Part shown: positions 36,748-45,480 of the stretch, piece by piece
How positions within the stretch are numbered: the stretch's first letter is position 1
Layout: every line of letters starts with the position of its first letter
NCBI RefSeq assembly: GCF_947491795.1
Contig: NZ_CANLKW010000002.1
Coordinates: 298,001-362,000 of the forward strand
DNA length: 64,000 nt
From: an uncultured Roseobacter sp.
GTDB taxonomy: Bacteria; Pseudomonadota; Alphaproteobacteria; Rhodobacterales; Rhodobacteraceae
Direction: 5' to 3'
The notes under the pieces: model-generated
Database searches by the model: none
Told to the model about the DNA's origin: nothing
Seen by the model: only the letters and a program-made list of their open reading frames with translations
Position numbers and translations under genes: made by a program

Positions 36748-37726
36748 TACCGGTCTGCTCTGCTTCAAAGCCCACCGACGCCGGATCAAGGTCGTAATGC
36801 GCACCGCAAAACTGGCAGTCTGCGGTTACACGTCCCGCATCGGTGGTCATCTTTTCGATGTCCCGCGCAGAATAGATCGACAGGCTCTGCCGCACGCGGT
36901 CCTCAGAGCAGGTACAGCCAAACCGGACCGTCTGCGCGTCATAGACCCGCGGCGCTTCCTCGTGGAAAAGCCGTAACAACAGGTCATTGGGCGGCAGCGT
37001 CGGGCCGATCAGCTCAAGGTCCTCGACGGTATCGAGCAGAACATTGACCCGGTTCCAGTTCTCAGCCTCTTCATTCTGCACCAGATCACCGGCTGTCAGA
37101 ACGGTGCCCGACCCCTCGCCGCTGGCCACAAAAGGCGATGCTTTGGGCATGTGCTGAAGCATGATACCCCCCGCCCGCCAGTGCTCATCGACACCAGGTT
37201 CCGTTGATTTGCCAAAACTCAGCGAAAACCGCGTCGGCAGCTGTTCGGACTGCGCGAAATAGGCTTCTGCACAGTCCGACAGCGATTTGCCGTCCAGCGG
37301 TGTGATACCCTGGTACGGGGTCATGCCCTTGCCCTGATCAATCATGATGGCGAAATAGCCCTCACCTACCTGCTCGAACGCCGGTGCGTCCGTCAGCCGG
37401 TCTGCATCATAGCTGGCATAGGCACGGATCCGCGCAGGATCGCCCTCATTCTCCGGACCGTAGTAATCTGTTGCGATCATGCGCACAGCACCCTTGGTCT
37501 GGACCTGCAACTGCAGTTTCCAGCGCAGCTTGATCGTCTGCCCGATCAGAGCCGTAAGCAATGCCATCTCCGCCACCAGTGCTTCGACCTGTGGGGGGTA
37601 ATCATGCTGTTTCAGGATACCGTTCAACGCACCGTCCAGCCGCGCAACGCGGCCGCGCATGTCGCTTGCATCGAGTTGAAATGGCAGGACCGTGTCGTCC
37701 CACGCGATTTGCTGTCCATGTGTCAT
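36737..37726 (-). CDS. hslO: Redox-regulated chaperone Hsp33
   Basis: Cytoplasmic holdase of 329 residues activated by oxidation. The N-terminal substrate-binding region covers about 10-270. The C-terminal redox switch has CTC (in RFGCTCSEDR) and CQFC (in DCQFCGAHY), the CxC plus CxxC zinc ligands whose oxidation unfolds the linker. AAGGAAACCCCA precedes the ATG. The alphaproteobacterial form is somewhat longer than the Escherichia coli protein. It heads hslO-Nudix-cca. Confidence 0.96.
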   Translation of the reverse strand: MTHGQQIAWDDTVLPFQLDASDMRGRVARLDGALNGILKQHDYPPQVEALVAEMALLTALIGQTIKLRWKLQLQVQTKGAVRMIATDYYGPENEGDPARIRAYASYDADRLTDAPAFEQVGEGYFAIMIDQGKGMTPYQGITPLDGKSLSDCAEAYFAQSEQLPTRFSLSFGKSTEPGVDEHWRAGGIMLQHMPKASPFVASGEGSGTVLTAGDLVQNEEAENWNRVNVLLDTVEDLELIGPTLPPNDLLLRLFHEEAPRVYDAQTVRFGCTCSEDRVRQSLSIYSARDIEKMTTDAGRVTADCQFCGAHYDLDPASVGFEAEQTGNDT

Positions 37727-37808
37727 TGGGGTTTCCTTATCGCCATTTGCCTGGCATACCCGCGTCCATATATGGGTCCGTGACCGGTTGAAAAGAGGGT
37801 AAGCCAGA

Positions 37809-38246
37809 ATGATGCGACGGGTCGGCCATGCACCAGACGCAAACCAGCGCTATGTCCTGCGACCCGGCGCCTATGCCATTCTGCCGCTCAAAAACAGAAT
37901 TCTGCTGACCTGTCAGCTGTCGGATGTGGCAGATATTCAGCTGCCGGGCGGCGGGATCGACCCTGGTGAAAGCCCTCTTCACGCGTTGCACCGCGAAGTG
38001 ATGGAAGAAACCGGCTGGCGGATTGCAGGCCCCCGGCGCGTTGGTGCCTTTCGTCGTTTTGTGTTTATGCCGGAATATGACATGTGGGCGGAAAAGGTTT
38101 GCCACATCTACGTCGCCCGGCCTGTCCGGCAGGTGGCTGAGCCGACAGAGCCGGATCATGTCACTGTGGTCCTGTCCCCGCAGGACGCCCTGGAAGTGCT
38201 TGGAAATGATGGCGACAGGATGTTTGTCGGCCGGTACTACGCCTGA
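37809..38246 (+). CDS. Nudix hydrolase of unknown substrate
   Basis: A 145-residue Nudix protein: GGGIDPGESPLHALHREVMEETGW is the box in outline (GG, GE, REVMEET, G). The region before it, AILPLKNRILLTCQLSDVADIQLPGGG, is not that of MutT or CoA pyrophosphatase, so the substrate stays open. The start may be the ATG at 37809 or the adjacent ATG at 37812; AGAGGG lies a few bases upstream. It converges on the receiver-phosphatase gene with a 10-base overlap. Confidence 0.88.
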   Translation: MMRRVGHAPDANQRYVLRPGAYAILPLKNRILLTCQLSDVADIQLPGGGIDPGESPLHALHREVMEETGWRIAGPRRVGAFRRFVFMPEYDMWAEKVCHIYVARPVRQVAEPTEPDHVTVVLSPQDALEVLGNDGDRMFVGRYYA

Positions 38247-39517
38247 TCCTGGCCCGTAAATTCGAACAGGATACCTGATACGTCGTCCGGGAATTCTTCC
38301 AGACCCGCGAATTCAGACAGACGCCAGACAAGCGCTTCGAGAAAGGCATTGCCACCGGTTTCGGCGATACCTGCGATAATGTTTTCCAACCCGTCTTCGC
38401 CCAGCATACTGCCATCCTGAGCAGGGCATTCCGTCACCCCGTCCGAGAGGATCAGCAGCCTGTCCCCCGGATTGAGCTGAATTTCAAACTGGGTGAACGT
38501 AACCCCGGACATCAGACCCACAGGAAAACCGCCTGTACCGTCCTGATCCATGCTGCCATCACTGCGCAGGACAAGCGGATGCGGATGCCCGGCCTGCGCC
38601 ATCACAACCTTGCCGGTGGCAAGCTCAATATCCGCAATAATCAGCGTAAAATAGTGCTCTGTTTCCATCTCATCGAGAACAAGCTCGTTGAGCGACTCGA
38701 TAGCTTCGGCGGGTGGCCGCGACTGGTAACTGCCATCCTCCAGTTTTTCCAGGGCCACATTCTGGTCGGGCGCGCTGCCCGAGAGATACCCCGCAAGCCG
38801 CGCTGTCATCAGAGCGGAGCTGATACCATGCCCGGACACATCAATGGCATATAGGCCCAGGTGCCCCGGCGCGGCAGGATAAAAGCCGACCAGATCACCG
38901 CCCACGTGGCCGCTGGAGCGCAGAAACAACGACAGATCACCGCCATCAAAGGAACGGTTGGTCTCCCGGATCAGCGATTCCTGCAGTTTTTTCGCTTCGA
39001 GCAGATCGCCGTCGAGAGAATCGTACAGGCGCTGCAACTCGTCCAGTGTTTCGCTGATCACGCGGTTCTTCATGGTCAGCTCGCCCTGCATCGCAAGGAT
39101 ACGCTCACCCGCAGTGATGCGCGCGCGCAGCTCGTTGCTGTCGACAGGCTTTGTCAGGAAATCGTCAGCGCCGGAATCCAGACCCTCGGCAATTTCATTC
39201 TTCTCGCTCTTGGAGGTCAGAAGGATAAAGTACCCATAGTGATCCTGCGTCATCTCTCTGAATTTGCTGCAGAATTCAATACCGGACATTCCCGGCATGA
39301 CCCAGTCGCTGATAACAAGTTCCGGCTGATGCTCTTTGCATTGTTCCAGCGCCTCGTTGCCCGAGGCTGCTTCGATCACGCGAAACCCCCAGCGCTTCAG
39401 CAGGCTGGTCAGTATCTTACGCTGAAGCCTGCTGTCGTCGACAACGAGAACGACGCGCTCTTCCGCCTCGTCGCTGCACGTCGCAGTATGTGGACCGTGT
39501 GGCGCAAAAGCCTGCAT
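38237..39517 (-). CDS. Response regulator with SpoIIE/PP2C phosphatase output
   Basis: Cytoplasmic signalling protein of 426 residues. The receiver domain (about 22-140) has the acid pair D27-D28, phospho-acceptor D71 (SDWVMPGMSG) and K123 (LTKP). A helical linker of about 40 residues leads to a PPM/SpoIIE phosphatase (about 190-420) with metal ligands in GGDLVG (D208) and DVSGHG (D226). This is the RsbU/RbaY layout, in which phosphorylation controls dephosphorylation of an anti-sigma antagonist. No RsbV/W partners are nearby. It diverges from an Hpt protein gene. There is no clear ribosome site before the ATG. Confidence 0.93.
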   Translation of the reverse strand: MQAFAPHGPHTATCSDEAEERVVLVVDDSRLQRKILTSLLKRWGFRVIEAASGNEALEQCKEHQPELVISDWVMPGMSGIEFCSKFREMTQDHYGYFILLTSKSEKNEIAEGLDSGADDFLTKPVDSNELRARITAGERILAMQGELTMKNRVISETLDELQRLYDSLDGDLLEAKKLQESLIRETNRSFDGGDLSLFLRSSGHVGGDLVGFYPAAPGHLGLYAIDVSGHGISSALMTARLAGYLSGSAPDQNVALEKLEDGSYQSRPPAEAIESLNELVLDEMETEHYFTLIIADIELATGKVVMAQAGHPHPLVLRSDGSMDQDGTGGFPVGLMSGVTFTQFEIQLNPGDRLLILSDGVTECPAQDGSMLGEDGLENIIAGIAETGGNAFLEALVWRLSEFAGLEEFPDDVSGILFEFTGQDQA

Positions 39518-39565
39518 TCGAGTCTCTGTTCACATGTGTTCAGCTCTCTGAGTAGGTGTCCTGCG

Positions 39566-39580
39566 TTAACGGCTGGTAAA
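39566..39580. promoter_or_regulatory. CtrA-like half-matched site between receiver-PP2C and Hpt genes
   Basis: TTAA (39566-39569), seven bases, then TAAA (39577-39580): one mismatch from TTAA-N7-TTAA. It lies 49 bases upstream of the phosphatase start and 88 bases upstream of the Hpt start. By eye only. Confidence 0.3.
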
Positions 39581-39668
39581 AGTTAAAATTGTACCCGAAA
39601 CAATCAGCCTGATAACCGATGATTAGGAAAGTCCTGCCAGCCTGCGCGCACCTGTGTCGGAGGCTGAC

Positions 39669-39995
39669 GTGATTGACTGGAACCGTGTACGCGCGCTGCG
39701 CGATGAGGTCGGACCAGAGGACTTTGAGGAAGTTGTCGAACTTTTCCTCGAAGAGGTGGATTCCGAAATCAGCGAACTTGATGACAAAGCACCAAACTTC
39801 GGAGAGAAACTCCACTTCCTCAAGGGGAGCGCTCTGAGCCTTGGTTTCCGGCAGTTTTCAAGCCTGTGCCAACAGGGTGAATCAGGCCTGGCACAGGGCA
39901 GTGGCACAGAGATTGATGTCTCTGCATTGCACGCCTGCTATCAGGCTTCACGCAACGATTTTCTGGAAAACCTCGGCTCCGAGACCGGCGGTTAA
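39669..39995 (+). CDS. Histidine phosphotransfer (Hpt) protein
   Basis: Single-domain phosphorelay protein of 108 residues. The phospho-accepting histidine is H49 in LHFLKGSALSLGF, matching the HxLKGSS motif. GGAGG (39659-39663) five bases before the GTG at 39669 sets the start at MIDWNRVRAL; the GTG at 39654 lies upstream of that ribosome site. The gene is divergent from the receiver-phosphatase, a likely phosphorelay partner. The cognate kinase is not in the window. Its stop shares a TTAA with the convergent SDR gene. Confidence 0.9.
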   Translation: MIDWNRVRALRDEVGPEDFEEVVELFLEEVDSEISELDDKAPNFGEKLHFLKGSALSLGFRQFSSLCQQGESGLAQGSGTEIDVSALHACYQASRNDFLENLGSETGG

Positions 39996-40807
39996 AGCAG
40001 CTTGTAAAGGCCGCCTGCCCCATCTGTCCTGAGGGTTTTTTCCGCTTTTGTGCGCAGCTTCTGCATCCCGGAAATCCACCTGTCATGGTCCTCTGCGCGC
40101 CGCATGGCATAGTCCCGCACTTCCGGATGGGGCAATATCAGGAAACGATCTGCAAGTACGCCCTCGCAGATCAGCGCTGCGACGTCATCTGCTGACAACA
40201 GACCGCGGGAGCCATCTGCATCCGCATCCGACAGCCCGATCATCGGCGTGGCGACATACTGCGGACACACCAGACAAACGGTCAGCCCGTCTGCGCCATG
40301 GCTGATCGCCAGGGATTCCGAAAAACTGACGGCTGCCTGTTTGCTGGCGGAATATGCGGCATCCCCGATCTGGTTCAGCAGTCCCGCAGCCGAGGCAATA
40401 TTGACCAGACACCCCGACCCGCGCTCCAGCATTCCCGGCAGAACCGCCCGCGCCGCATAGACATACGCCATCAGATGAACCGCCAAACTGCGTTCCCAGA
40501 CGGCATCAGACGCCGATGCTGCATGACCGGGCTGGGGCGACATATACCCAGCGTTAGAGACAAAAATGTCCGGGCCCCCGTGTCGCCGCGCAGCAACCTC
40601 GCAGAGCGCACGGATCTGCTGTTCGGAGGTCACATCACAGACATGGCCATCACAGCCAAGCTGATCCGCCGCAGCCGCGACCCTGTCCGGATCCAGATCT
40701 GCAATGGTGACCCGCGCTCCAAGCGATAACATGCGTGCCGCCAGCGCAGCACCGATGCCACCCGCACCACCGGTAATCACAACGGATTTGCCTGCGATCC
40801 CGACCAT
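39992..40807 (-). CDS. Short-chain dehydrogenase/reductase
   Basis: NAD(P)-dependent oxidoreductase of 271 residues with the full classical SDR set: cofactor loop ITGGAGGIGA (residues 11-20), NAG in FVSNAGY, S139, Y152 and K156 (YSASK). D37 after the second strand (TIADLD) suggests NAD rather than NADP. The substrate is unknown. It begins 3 bases after the ilvA stop, so the two are probably co-transcribed, although no pathway link is obvious. Confidence 0.9.
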   Translation of the reverse strand: MVGIAGKSVVITGGAGGIGAALAARMLSLGARVTIADLDPDRVAAAADQLGCDGHVCDVTSEQQIRALCEVAARRHGGPDIFVSNAGYMSPQPGHAASASDAVWERSLAVHLMAYVYAARAVLPGMLERGSGCLVNIASAAGLLNQIGDAAYSASKQAAVSFSESLAISHGADGLTVCLVCPQYVATPMIGLSDADADGSRGLLSADDVAALICEGVLADRFLILPHPEVRDYAMRRAEDHDRWISGMQKLRTKAEKTLRTDGAGGLYKLL

Positions 40808-40810
40808 CCG

Positions 40811-42043
40811 TCAGATCACAAACTGCGCCAGCGTTTCATCGTTTGTGATGTCGGTATAGGTAAATCCGGCATCATCGATCCGCTGAAACATCTCGGCGAA
40901 ATTCCTCGGCTGATCCGTCTCGATACCGATCAGAACCGACCCAAAGTTGCGGGCCGACTTTTTCATATATTCAAACCGGGTGATGTTGTCGTGGGCGCCA
41001 AGCGTCTGCAAAAAATCCCTGAGCGCGCCGGGCCGCTGGGGCAGGCGCAGGATGAAATACTTTTTGAGGCCAGCATACCGCTGGGCCCTTTCCTTGACCT
41101 CCGGCAAACGCTCGAAATCAAAGTTTCCGCCAGACGCGACACAGACAACAGTTTTACCCGCTGTCAGGGGCCGGATTTCGCTCAAGGCCTCCACTGCCAG
41201 CGCACCCGCCGGTTCCAGAACGATGCCTTCCACGTTTAGCATCTCGACAATCGTGCCACAGATCCTGTCCTCGGACAGATGCACGATATCGTCGAGGCTG
41301 GTTTGGCGGAGCCGGTCAAAGGTACGCTCCCCGATTTTTGCAACAGCGGCCCCGTCCACGAAACTGTTGATGGGCGAGACATCGACAGGTGCGCCCGCCT
41401 CGATTGCTGCCGCCAGGCTTTGTGCGCCAGCGGGTTCGACAAAGGTGAATTCCGTCTCTGAACCAAAGAAACTGCGCGTTCCGGCAGACAAACCGCCCCC
41501 GCCAACCGGCAGTACGATCCGGTCCGGCACGCGGCCCAGTTGTTCCAGGATTTCCGCAGCGACCGAGGCCTGACCCTCGATCACGTCCTCATCGTCAAAG
41601 GGGGACAGAAAATGCGCGCCCGCCCCGGCACAGAATTCCTGGGCCTGCGCCAGGGTCTGATCGAAATAGTCACCGACCAGACGCACCTCAACGAAATCAC
41701 CACCGAACATCCGGGTTTTCATGACCTTCTGTTCCGGTGTCGTGACTGGCATGAAGACCACGCCCCGCACAGCAAAATGCCGGCACATAAAGGCGACGCC
41801 CTGTGCGTGATTGCCGGCGCTGGCGCAGACAAACATTTCCTGCTGCGGAATGACCTTGCGCATGGCATTGAACGCGCCGCGCAGTTTATAGGAGCGGACC
41901 GGGCTGAGATCCTCGCGCTTGAGCCAGATATCCGCACCGTATTTCGCGCTCAGCAGATCGTTGCGCATCAGCGGGGTCGCGGGAAAAACATCCCGCATCG
42001 CTTCTTTTGCTGCCACGGCCCGTTCGCGGAATGTCTGTGTCAT
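40811..42043 (-). CDS. ilvA: Threonine ammonia-lyase (threonine deaminase)
   Basis: PLP enzyme of 410 residues that converts threonine to 2-oxobutyrate, the first step of isoleucine synthesis. The PLP lysine is K53 in SYKLRGAFN; the PLP-phosphate loop is VGGGGLSAG. The C-terminal part (about 325-410) has a single ACT-like regulatory domain (FILRLPQRPGALRDFL), shorter than the double domain in Escherichia coli IlvA. It may therefore respond differently to isoleucine. It is divergent from argG. Confidence 0.93.
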   Translation of the reverse strand: MTQTFRERAVAAKEAMRDVFPATPLMRNDLLSAKYGADIWLKREDLSPVRSYKLRGAFNAMRKVIPQQEMFVCASAGNHAQGVAFMCRHFAVRGVVFMPVTTPEQKVMKTRMFGGDFVEVRLVGDYFDQTLAQAQEFCAGAGAHFLSPFDDEDVIEGQASVAAEILEQLGRVPDRIVLPVGGGGLSAGTRSFFGSETEFTFVEPAGAQSLAAAIEAGAPVDVSPINSFVDGAAVAKIGERTFDRLRQTSLDDIVHLSEDRICGTIVEMLNVEGIVLEPAGALAVEALSEIRPLTAGKTVVCVASGGNFDFERLPEVKERAQRYAGLKKYFILRLPQRPGALRDFLQTLGAHDNITRFEYMKKSARNFGSVLIGIETDQPRNFAEMFQRIDDAGFTYTDITNDETLAQFVI

Positions 42044-42081
42044 CGAAAGCCTTTCTGCTGGCGTTCCCTGTCGATAAGCGC

Positions 42082-42095
42082 CGCCTGCGCAGGCG
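42082..42095. repeat. 14-base palindrome between ilvA and argG
   Basis: CGCCTGCGCAGGCG is a perfect palindrome in the 127-base divergent gap, 38 bases before ilvA and 75 before argG. It could be an operator or a chance GC-rich dyad. Confidence 0.5.
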
Positions 42096-42170
42096 TCAAC
42101 GGCGGCTTGATATCTTGCTCAGCCTTTCAAAAACCGGTAGGGCGCGTTTTAAACCGAAAAGGAAGATTTC

Positions 42171-43388
42171 ATGTCCGCGCCCAAAAAAGTTGTGCTCGCC
42201 TATTCCGGCGGTCTCGATACCTCGATCATCCTGAAATGGCTGCAGACCGAATACGGCTGCGAGGTTGTCACCTTTACCGCCGATCTTGGTCAGGGAGAGG
42301 AGCTTGAACCCGCGCGCGCCAAGGCCGAGATGATGGGCGCAAGCGCCATCTATATCGAGGACCTGCGCGAAGAATTTGTGCGCGACTTTGTCTTTCCGAT
42401 GTTCCGCGCCAATGCGGTTTACGAAGGCCTGTATCTGCTGGGCACCTCCATCGCACGCCCGCTGATTTCCAAACGGCTGGTAGAAATTGCCGCAGAAACA
42501 GGCGCAGATGCTGTCGCTCACGGCGCGACCGGCAAAGGCAACGATCAGGTGCGGTTTGAACTGGCGGCCTATGCGCTGAACCCGGATATCAAAGTGATTG
42601 CGCCCTGGCGCGAGTGGGACCTGTCGAGCCGGACAAAACTGATCGATTTCGCCGAAAAGAACCAGATCCCGATTGCCAAAGACAAGCGCGGCGAAGCGCC
42701 GTTCAGCGTGGACGCCAATCTGCTGCACACCTCCTCTGAGGGCAAAGTGCTGGAAGACCCGGCCGTGGACGCGCCCGATTACGTCTATCAGCGTACCGTG
42801 CACCCCGAGGATGCGCCCGAAACGCCGGAATATGTGGAAATCGGGTTCGAAAAAGGCGACGCAGTCAGCATCAACGGCACGCCGATGTCGCCTGCGACGA
42901 TCCTCACCAGACTTAATGAGCTGGGCGGTAAACACGGCTGTGGCCGGCTTGACCTGGTCGAGGGCCGTTTTGTCGGCATGAAGTCCCGCGGAATCTACGA
43001 AACCCCTGGCGGCACGCTGCTGCTGGAAGCACACCGGGCCATCGAATCCATCACGCTCGACCGGGGGGCCATGCACCTCAAGGACGAGCTGATGCCGCGC
43101 TATGCCGAACTGATTTACAACGGTTTCTGGTTCTCGCCTGAACGGACAATGCTGCAGGCCGCAATTGACGCCAGCCAGACCCATGTGACAGGCACGGTTC
43201 GTCTCAAGCTTTATAAGGGGCATGTGCGCACGGTCGGGCGCTGGTCAGATCACAGCCTGTATTCCGAAGCGCATGTGACCTTTGAGGACGACGCCGGTGC
43301 CTATGACCAGAAAGACGCGGCCGGGTTTATCCAGCTCAACGCGCTGCGCCTGAAGCTGCTGGCCGCGCGGGACAAACGGCTGAAGTAA
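42171..43388 (+). CDS. argG: Argininosuccinate synthase
   Basis: Enzyme of 405 residues that condenses citrulline and aspartate using ATP in arginine synthesis. The ATP-pyrophosphatase loop is [10 protein letters not shown] (residues 10-19). [15 protein letters not shown] and the [10 protein letters not shown] segment are the family signatures. AAAAGGAAG is placed before the ATG. It ends in a clear terminator. Another arginine gene, argJ, lies about 29 kb away, so the pathway is scattered. Confidence 0.97.
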   Translation: MSAPKKVVLAYSGGLDTSIILKWLQTEYGCEVVTFTADLGQGEELEPARAKAEMMGASAIYIEDLREEFVRDFVFPMFRANAVYEGLYLLGTSIARPLISKRLVEIAAETGADAVAHGATGKGNDQVRFELAAYALNPDIKVIAPWREWDLSSRTKLIDFAEKNQIPIAKDKRGEAPFSVDANLLHTSSEGKVLEDPAVDAPDYVYQRTVHPEDAPETPEYVEIGFEKGDAVSINGTPMSPATILTRLNELGGKHGCGRLDLVEGRFVGMKSRGIYETPGGTLLLEAHRAIESITLDRGAMHLKDELMPRYAELIYNGFWFSPERTMLQAAIDASQTHVTGTVRLKLYKGHVRTVGRWSDHSLYSEAHVTFEDDAGAYDQKDAAGFIQLNALRLKLLAARDKRLK

Positions 43389-43390
43389 CA

Positions 43391-43423
43391 AAAAGGCCCG
43401 GAAGGGGACACCGGGCCTTTTCG
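43391..43423. terminator. Bidirectional terminator after argG
   Basis: AAAAGGCCCGG (43391-43401) pairs perfectly with CCGGGCCTTTT (43411-43421) around 9 bases. It also serves the convergent DUF7282-like gene. Confidence 0.92.
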
Positions 43424-43443
43424 CTGCTCTGGTGATCCGGCGG

Positions 43444-43857
43444 TTACTTCGCCGAGATTACCTGCATCACCAGTTTTCCATCCGGCTTGATCGGTCCGTC
43501 TTCTTTGGCGCCCAGCGTGTATTCAAACACGCCGGTGGCTGTGCCACCCGCTTCGGAATGGACCATCAGCATCAGCATGTCACCAGACGCGACCGGCTCC
43601 TGCAGAATGGCCGCAACATCCAGGTTTTCGCCTGCACGCAGCGGCGCATAGCCTACGACCGGGCCAGGTTTCATGTCGGCGTCCGTACGGTGCACGACCA
43701 TCCAGCCGTTTTCACCGGCTGTGATCTTTTCGGCGCTGACAACGCCGTTCGAGACATCCTGATCCGAGGCCACAACCCCGGGCGTCGCGTGCCCGGCAGC
43801 AAAAGCAGGGGTCGTGGCCAGAAAAAGGCCTGTGGCGAAAAGTGCTGTGCGTATCAT
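43444..43857 (-). CDS. Exported DUF7282-like small protein
   Basis: Secreted protein of 137 residues. A signal peptide of about 20 residues ends in AFA; the mature part is a single beta-rich domain (SNGVVSAEKITAGENGWMVVHRTD and DMLMLMVHSEAGGTATGVFEYT in outline) resembling DUF7282. Such domains are found in surface or adhesion-like proteins of archaea and bacteria; the function here is unknown. There are no cysteines in the mature part. GGGAGA lies before the ATG. It is a single gene between two terminating neighbours. Confidence 0.8.
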   Translation of the reverse strand: MIRTALFATGLFLATTPAFAAGHATPGVVASDQDVSNGVVSAEKITAGENGWMVVHRTDADMKPGPVVGYAPLRAGENLDVAAILQEPVASGDMLMLMVHSEAGGTATGVFEYTLGAKEDGPIKPDGKLVMQVISAK

Positions 43858-43922
43858 TAATCATCTCCCGGTTTCATTGTGTACGCCTCCATGCACGCAC
43901 ACAGGTCCTCTGGAGTTTCGGA

Positions 43923-44627
43923 TCAGAGCGATAATTTTTGCCCGGCCTGCGCCAGCTGTTCATAGGCCGGCATGGCCTGGTCACACAGATCTTTCAGCTC
44001 TCCGGTCAGTTCAGGCAGCGGCCCCTCTGCTCCGGCGAACCCGGTGCTGCGGTGAACAGCGCCATACCAGTGCGCGGCCCAGACACCATCTGCTGCACGC
44101 GGTCCGGCCTGCCAGTGCAGCATCGCAGGATGAAACGGCAGACCAATCGCATTACACAAACGGGTCAGCATCCTCTCCGGATCGGCACGGACGTCGGTGC
44201 CATCGATCACAATACCGCCCAGCTGGTCAAAGACTTCCATCTGGCGCTCGAACCCGATGTCATCCAGCGTGATGTCATCGTGTTTGGCCGCATAGCTGGC
44301 GATCACCCGTGCCGGATGGCGGATCAGATGCACGTTCACACAGTTCCGCGCCCAGTCCATCGGAAAACCCGGCAGCATGTGGTGCGGCATATGTTTCATA
44401 TAGACATGCGGCGTTGCAACCGGCGCGAGGCATGTCCGCGCCACAGTGTCCGGATCCGTCTCATGTGCTGCGATAATCTCTGCCGCCATGGGATGCTGCC
44501 GCCCGGTTGTCGCCAGATAAGGCGCATAAAACGGCTCGTCCATAACGGTGAAATCGCCCCGTGCCAGAAAGCTGTACATCATGGCCGTTGAAAGATTGCG
44601 CGGCCCTGACCACATCGCGATGCGCAT
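43923..44627 (-). CDS. Sulfotransferase-like P-loop protein
   Basis: A 234-residue protein whose N-terminus, MWSGPRNLSTAMMYSF, matches the phosphosulfate-binding loop of sulfotransferase-family proteins, a group sometimes mislabelled 'branched-chain aminotransferase-like'. HLIRHPARVIASY matches the 3'-phosphate-binding region. It probably transfers sulfate from PAPS, but the acceptor is unknown and some members are not sulfotransferases. GGAGG at suitable distance supports the ATG at 44627. It is a single gene, divergent from msrA. Confidence 0.82.
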   Translation of the reverse strand: MRIAMWSGPRNLSTAMMYSFLARGDFTVMDEPFYAPYLATTGRQHPMAAEIIAAHETDPDTVARTCLAPVATPHVYMKHMPHHMLPGFPMDWARNCVNVHLIRHPARVIASYAAKHDDITLDDIGFERQMEVFDQLGGIVIDGTDVRADPERMLTRLCNAIGLPFHPAMLHWQAGPRAADGVWAAHWYGAVHRSTGFAGAEGPLPELTGELKDLCDQAMPAYEQLAQAGQKLSL

Positions 44628-44736
44628 TTTAACGCCTCCGTTACACCGAATTGTTTCAGTGCCTTCTATGATCACAGGATTCTGTTTCAGTAAAACCCAA
44701 ATTACGGCACGTCATCAGCCCGGATCGTAAACAGTC

Positions 44737-44768
44737 TTCACCAGCGCGTGACCTCCCGGGCTGGTGAA
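44737..44768 (+). repeat. Inverted repeat in the msrA leader
   Basis: TTCACCAGC (44737-44745) and GCTGGTGAA (44760-44768) are perfect 9-base arms with a 14-base loop. A perfect GGCCCGGGCC palindrome follows at 44779-44788. They lie 30-81 bases before the msrA ATG. A regulatory role is inferred. Confidence 0.65.
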
Positions 44769-44817
44769 TTGCCCGTGAGGCCCGGGCCCGGCACATTAAC
44801 CACAAAGGAGACCGAAA

Positions 44818-45480
44818 ATGCTGAACATTTCTTCTGTCAAAACTTATGCACTTGCCGGGATGATCGCCCTTGGGTTTTTTGCTCAGACACGTACGGCCCT
44901 GGCGGATGATCTCGAAACCCTGACCGTTGCGGGGGGATGTTTCTGGTGTGTCGAGGCTGACTTTGAGCGGGTCCGGGGCGTGAAAGAGGCGGTCTCCGGA
45001 TATACCGGCGGTACTGTGGAAAACCCGACATACAAACAGGTCACCCGTGGCGGCACCGGACATTATGAAGCGGTCCGGATCACCTATGATCCGTCAGTTG
45101 TCTCCCGGGCCTCGCTTCTGGATATGTTTTTCCGCTCTGTCGATCCGACAGATGCAGGGGGCCAGTTCTGCGACAGAGGCGAGAGCTACAGAACAGCCGT
45201 TTTTGTGGATACACCAGAGGCCCAGCGCGATGCGGCAGCGGCCAAAAAGGCGGCGGCGGCAGCTCTGGGTCAGACAATCGTCACACCTGTCCTGGCCGAA
45301 GCCCCGTTTTATGAAGCCGAGGACTACCACCAGGACTATTACAAGTCAGATGATATTGTGCTCACCCGGTTCGGACCGAAACGCAAATCATCTGCCTACA
45401 AGGCCTACCGGAATGCCTGCGGACGCGATCAGCGCATCCAGCAGCTCTGGGGCAGCGACGCGCCCTTTGTTCAGAGCTGA
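44818..45480 (+). CDS. msrA: Exported peptide-methionine (S)-S-oxide reductase
   Basis: Repair enzyme of 220 residues that reduces methionine-S-sulfoxide in proteins. The catalytic site is GGCFWC, with nucleophile C41. The N-terminus MLNISSVKTYALAGMIALGFF resembles a signal peptide, ending around ALA-DD, so it should act in the periplasm. AAAGGAG precedes the ATG. No msrB is nearby. It converges on rbsK with no spacer: the two stop codons abut as TGATCA. Confidence 0.94.
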   Translation: MLNISSVKTYALAGMIALGFFAQTRTALADDLETLTVAGGCFWCVEADFERVRGVKEAVSGYTGGTVENPTYKQVTRGGTGHYEAVRITYDPSVVSRASLLDMFFRSVDPTDAGGQFCDRGESYRTAVFVDTPEAQRDAAAAKKAAAAALGQTIVTPVLAEAPFYEAEDYHQDYYKSDDIVLTRFGPKRKSSAYKAYRNACGRDQRIQQLWGSDAPFVQS

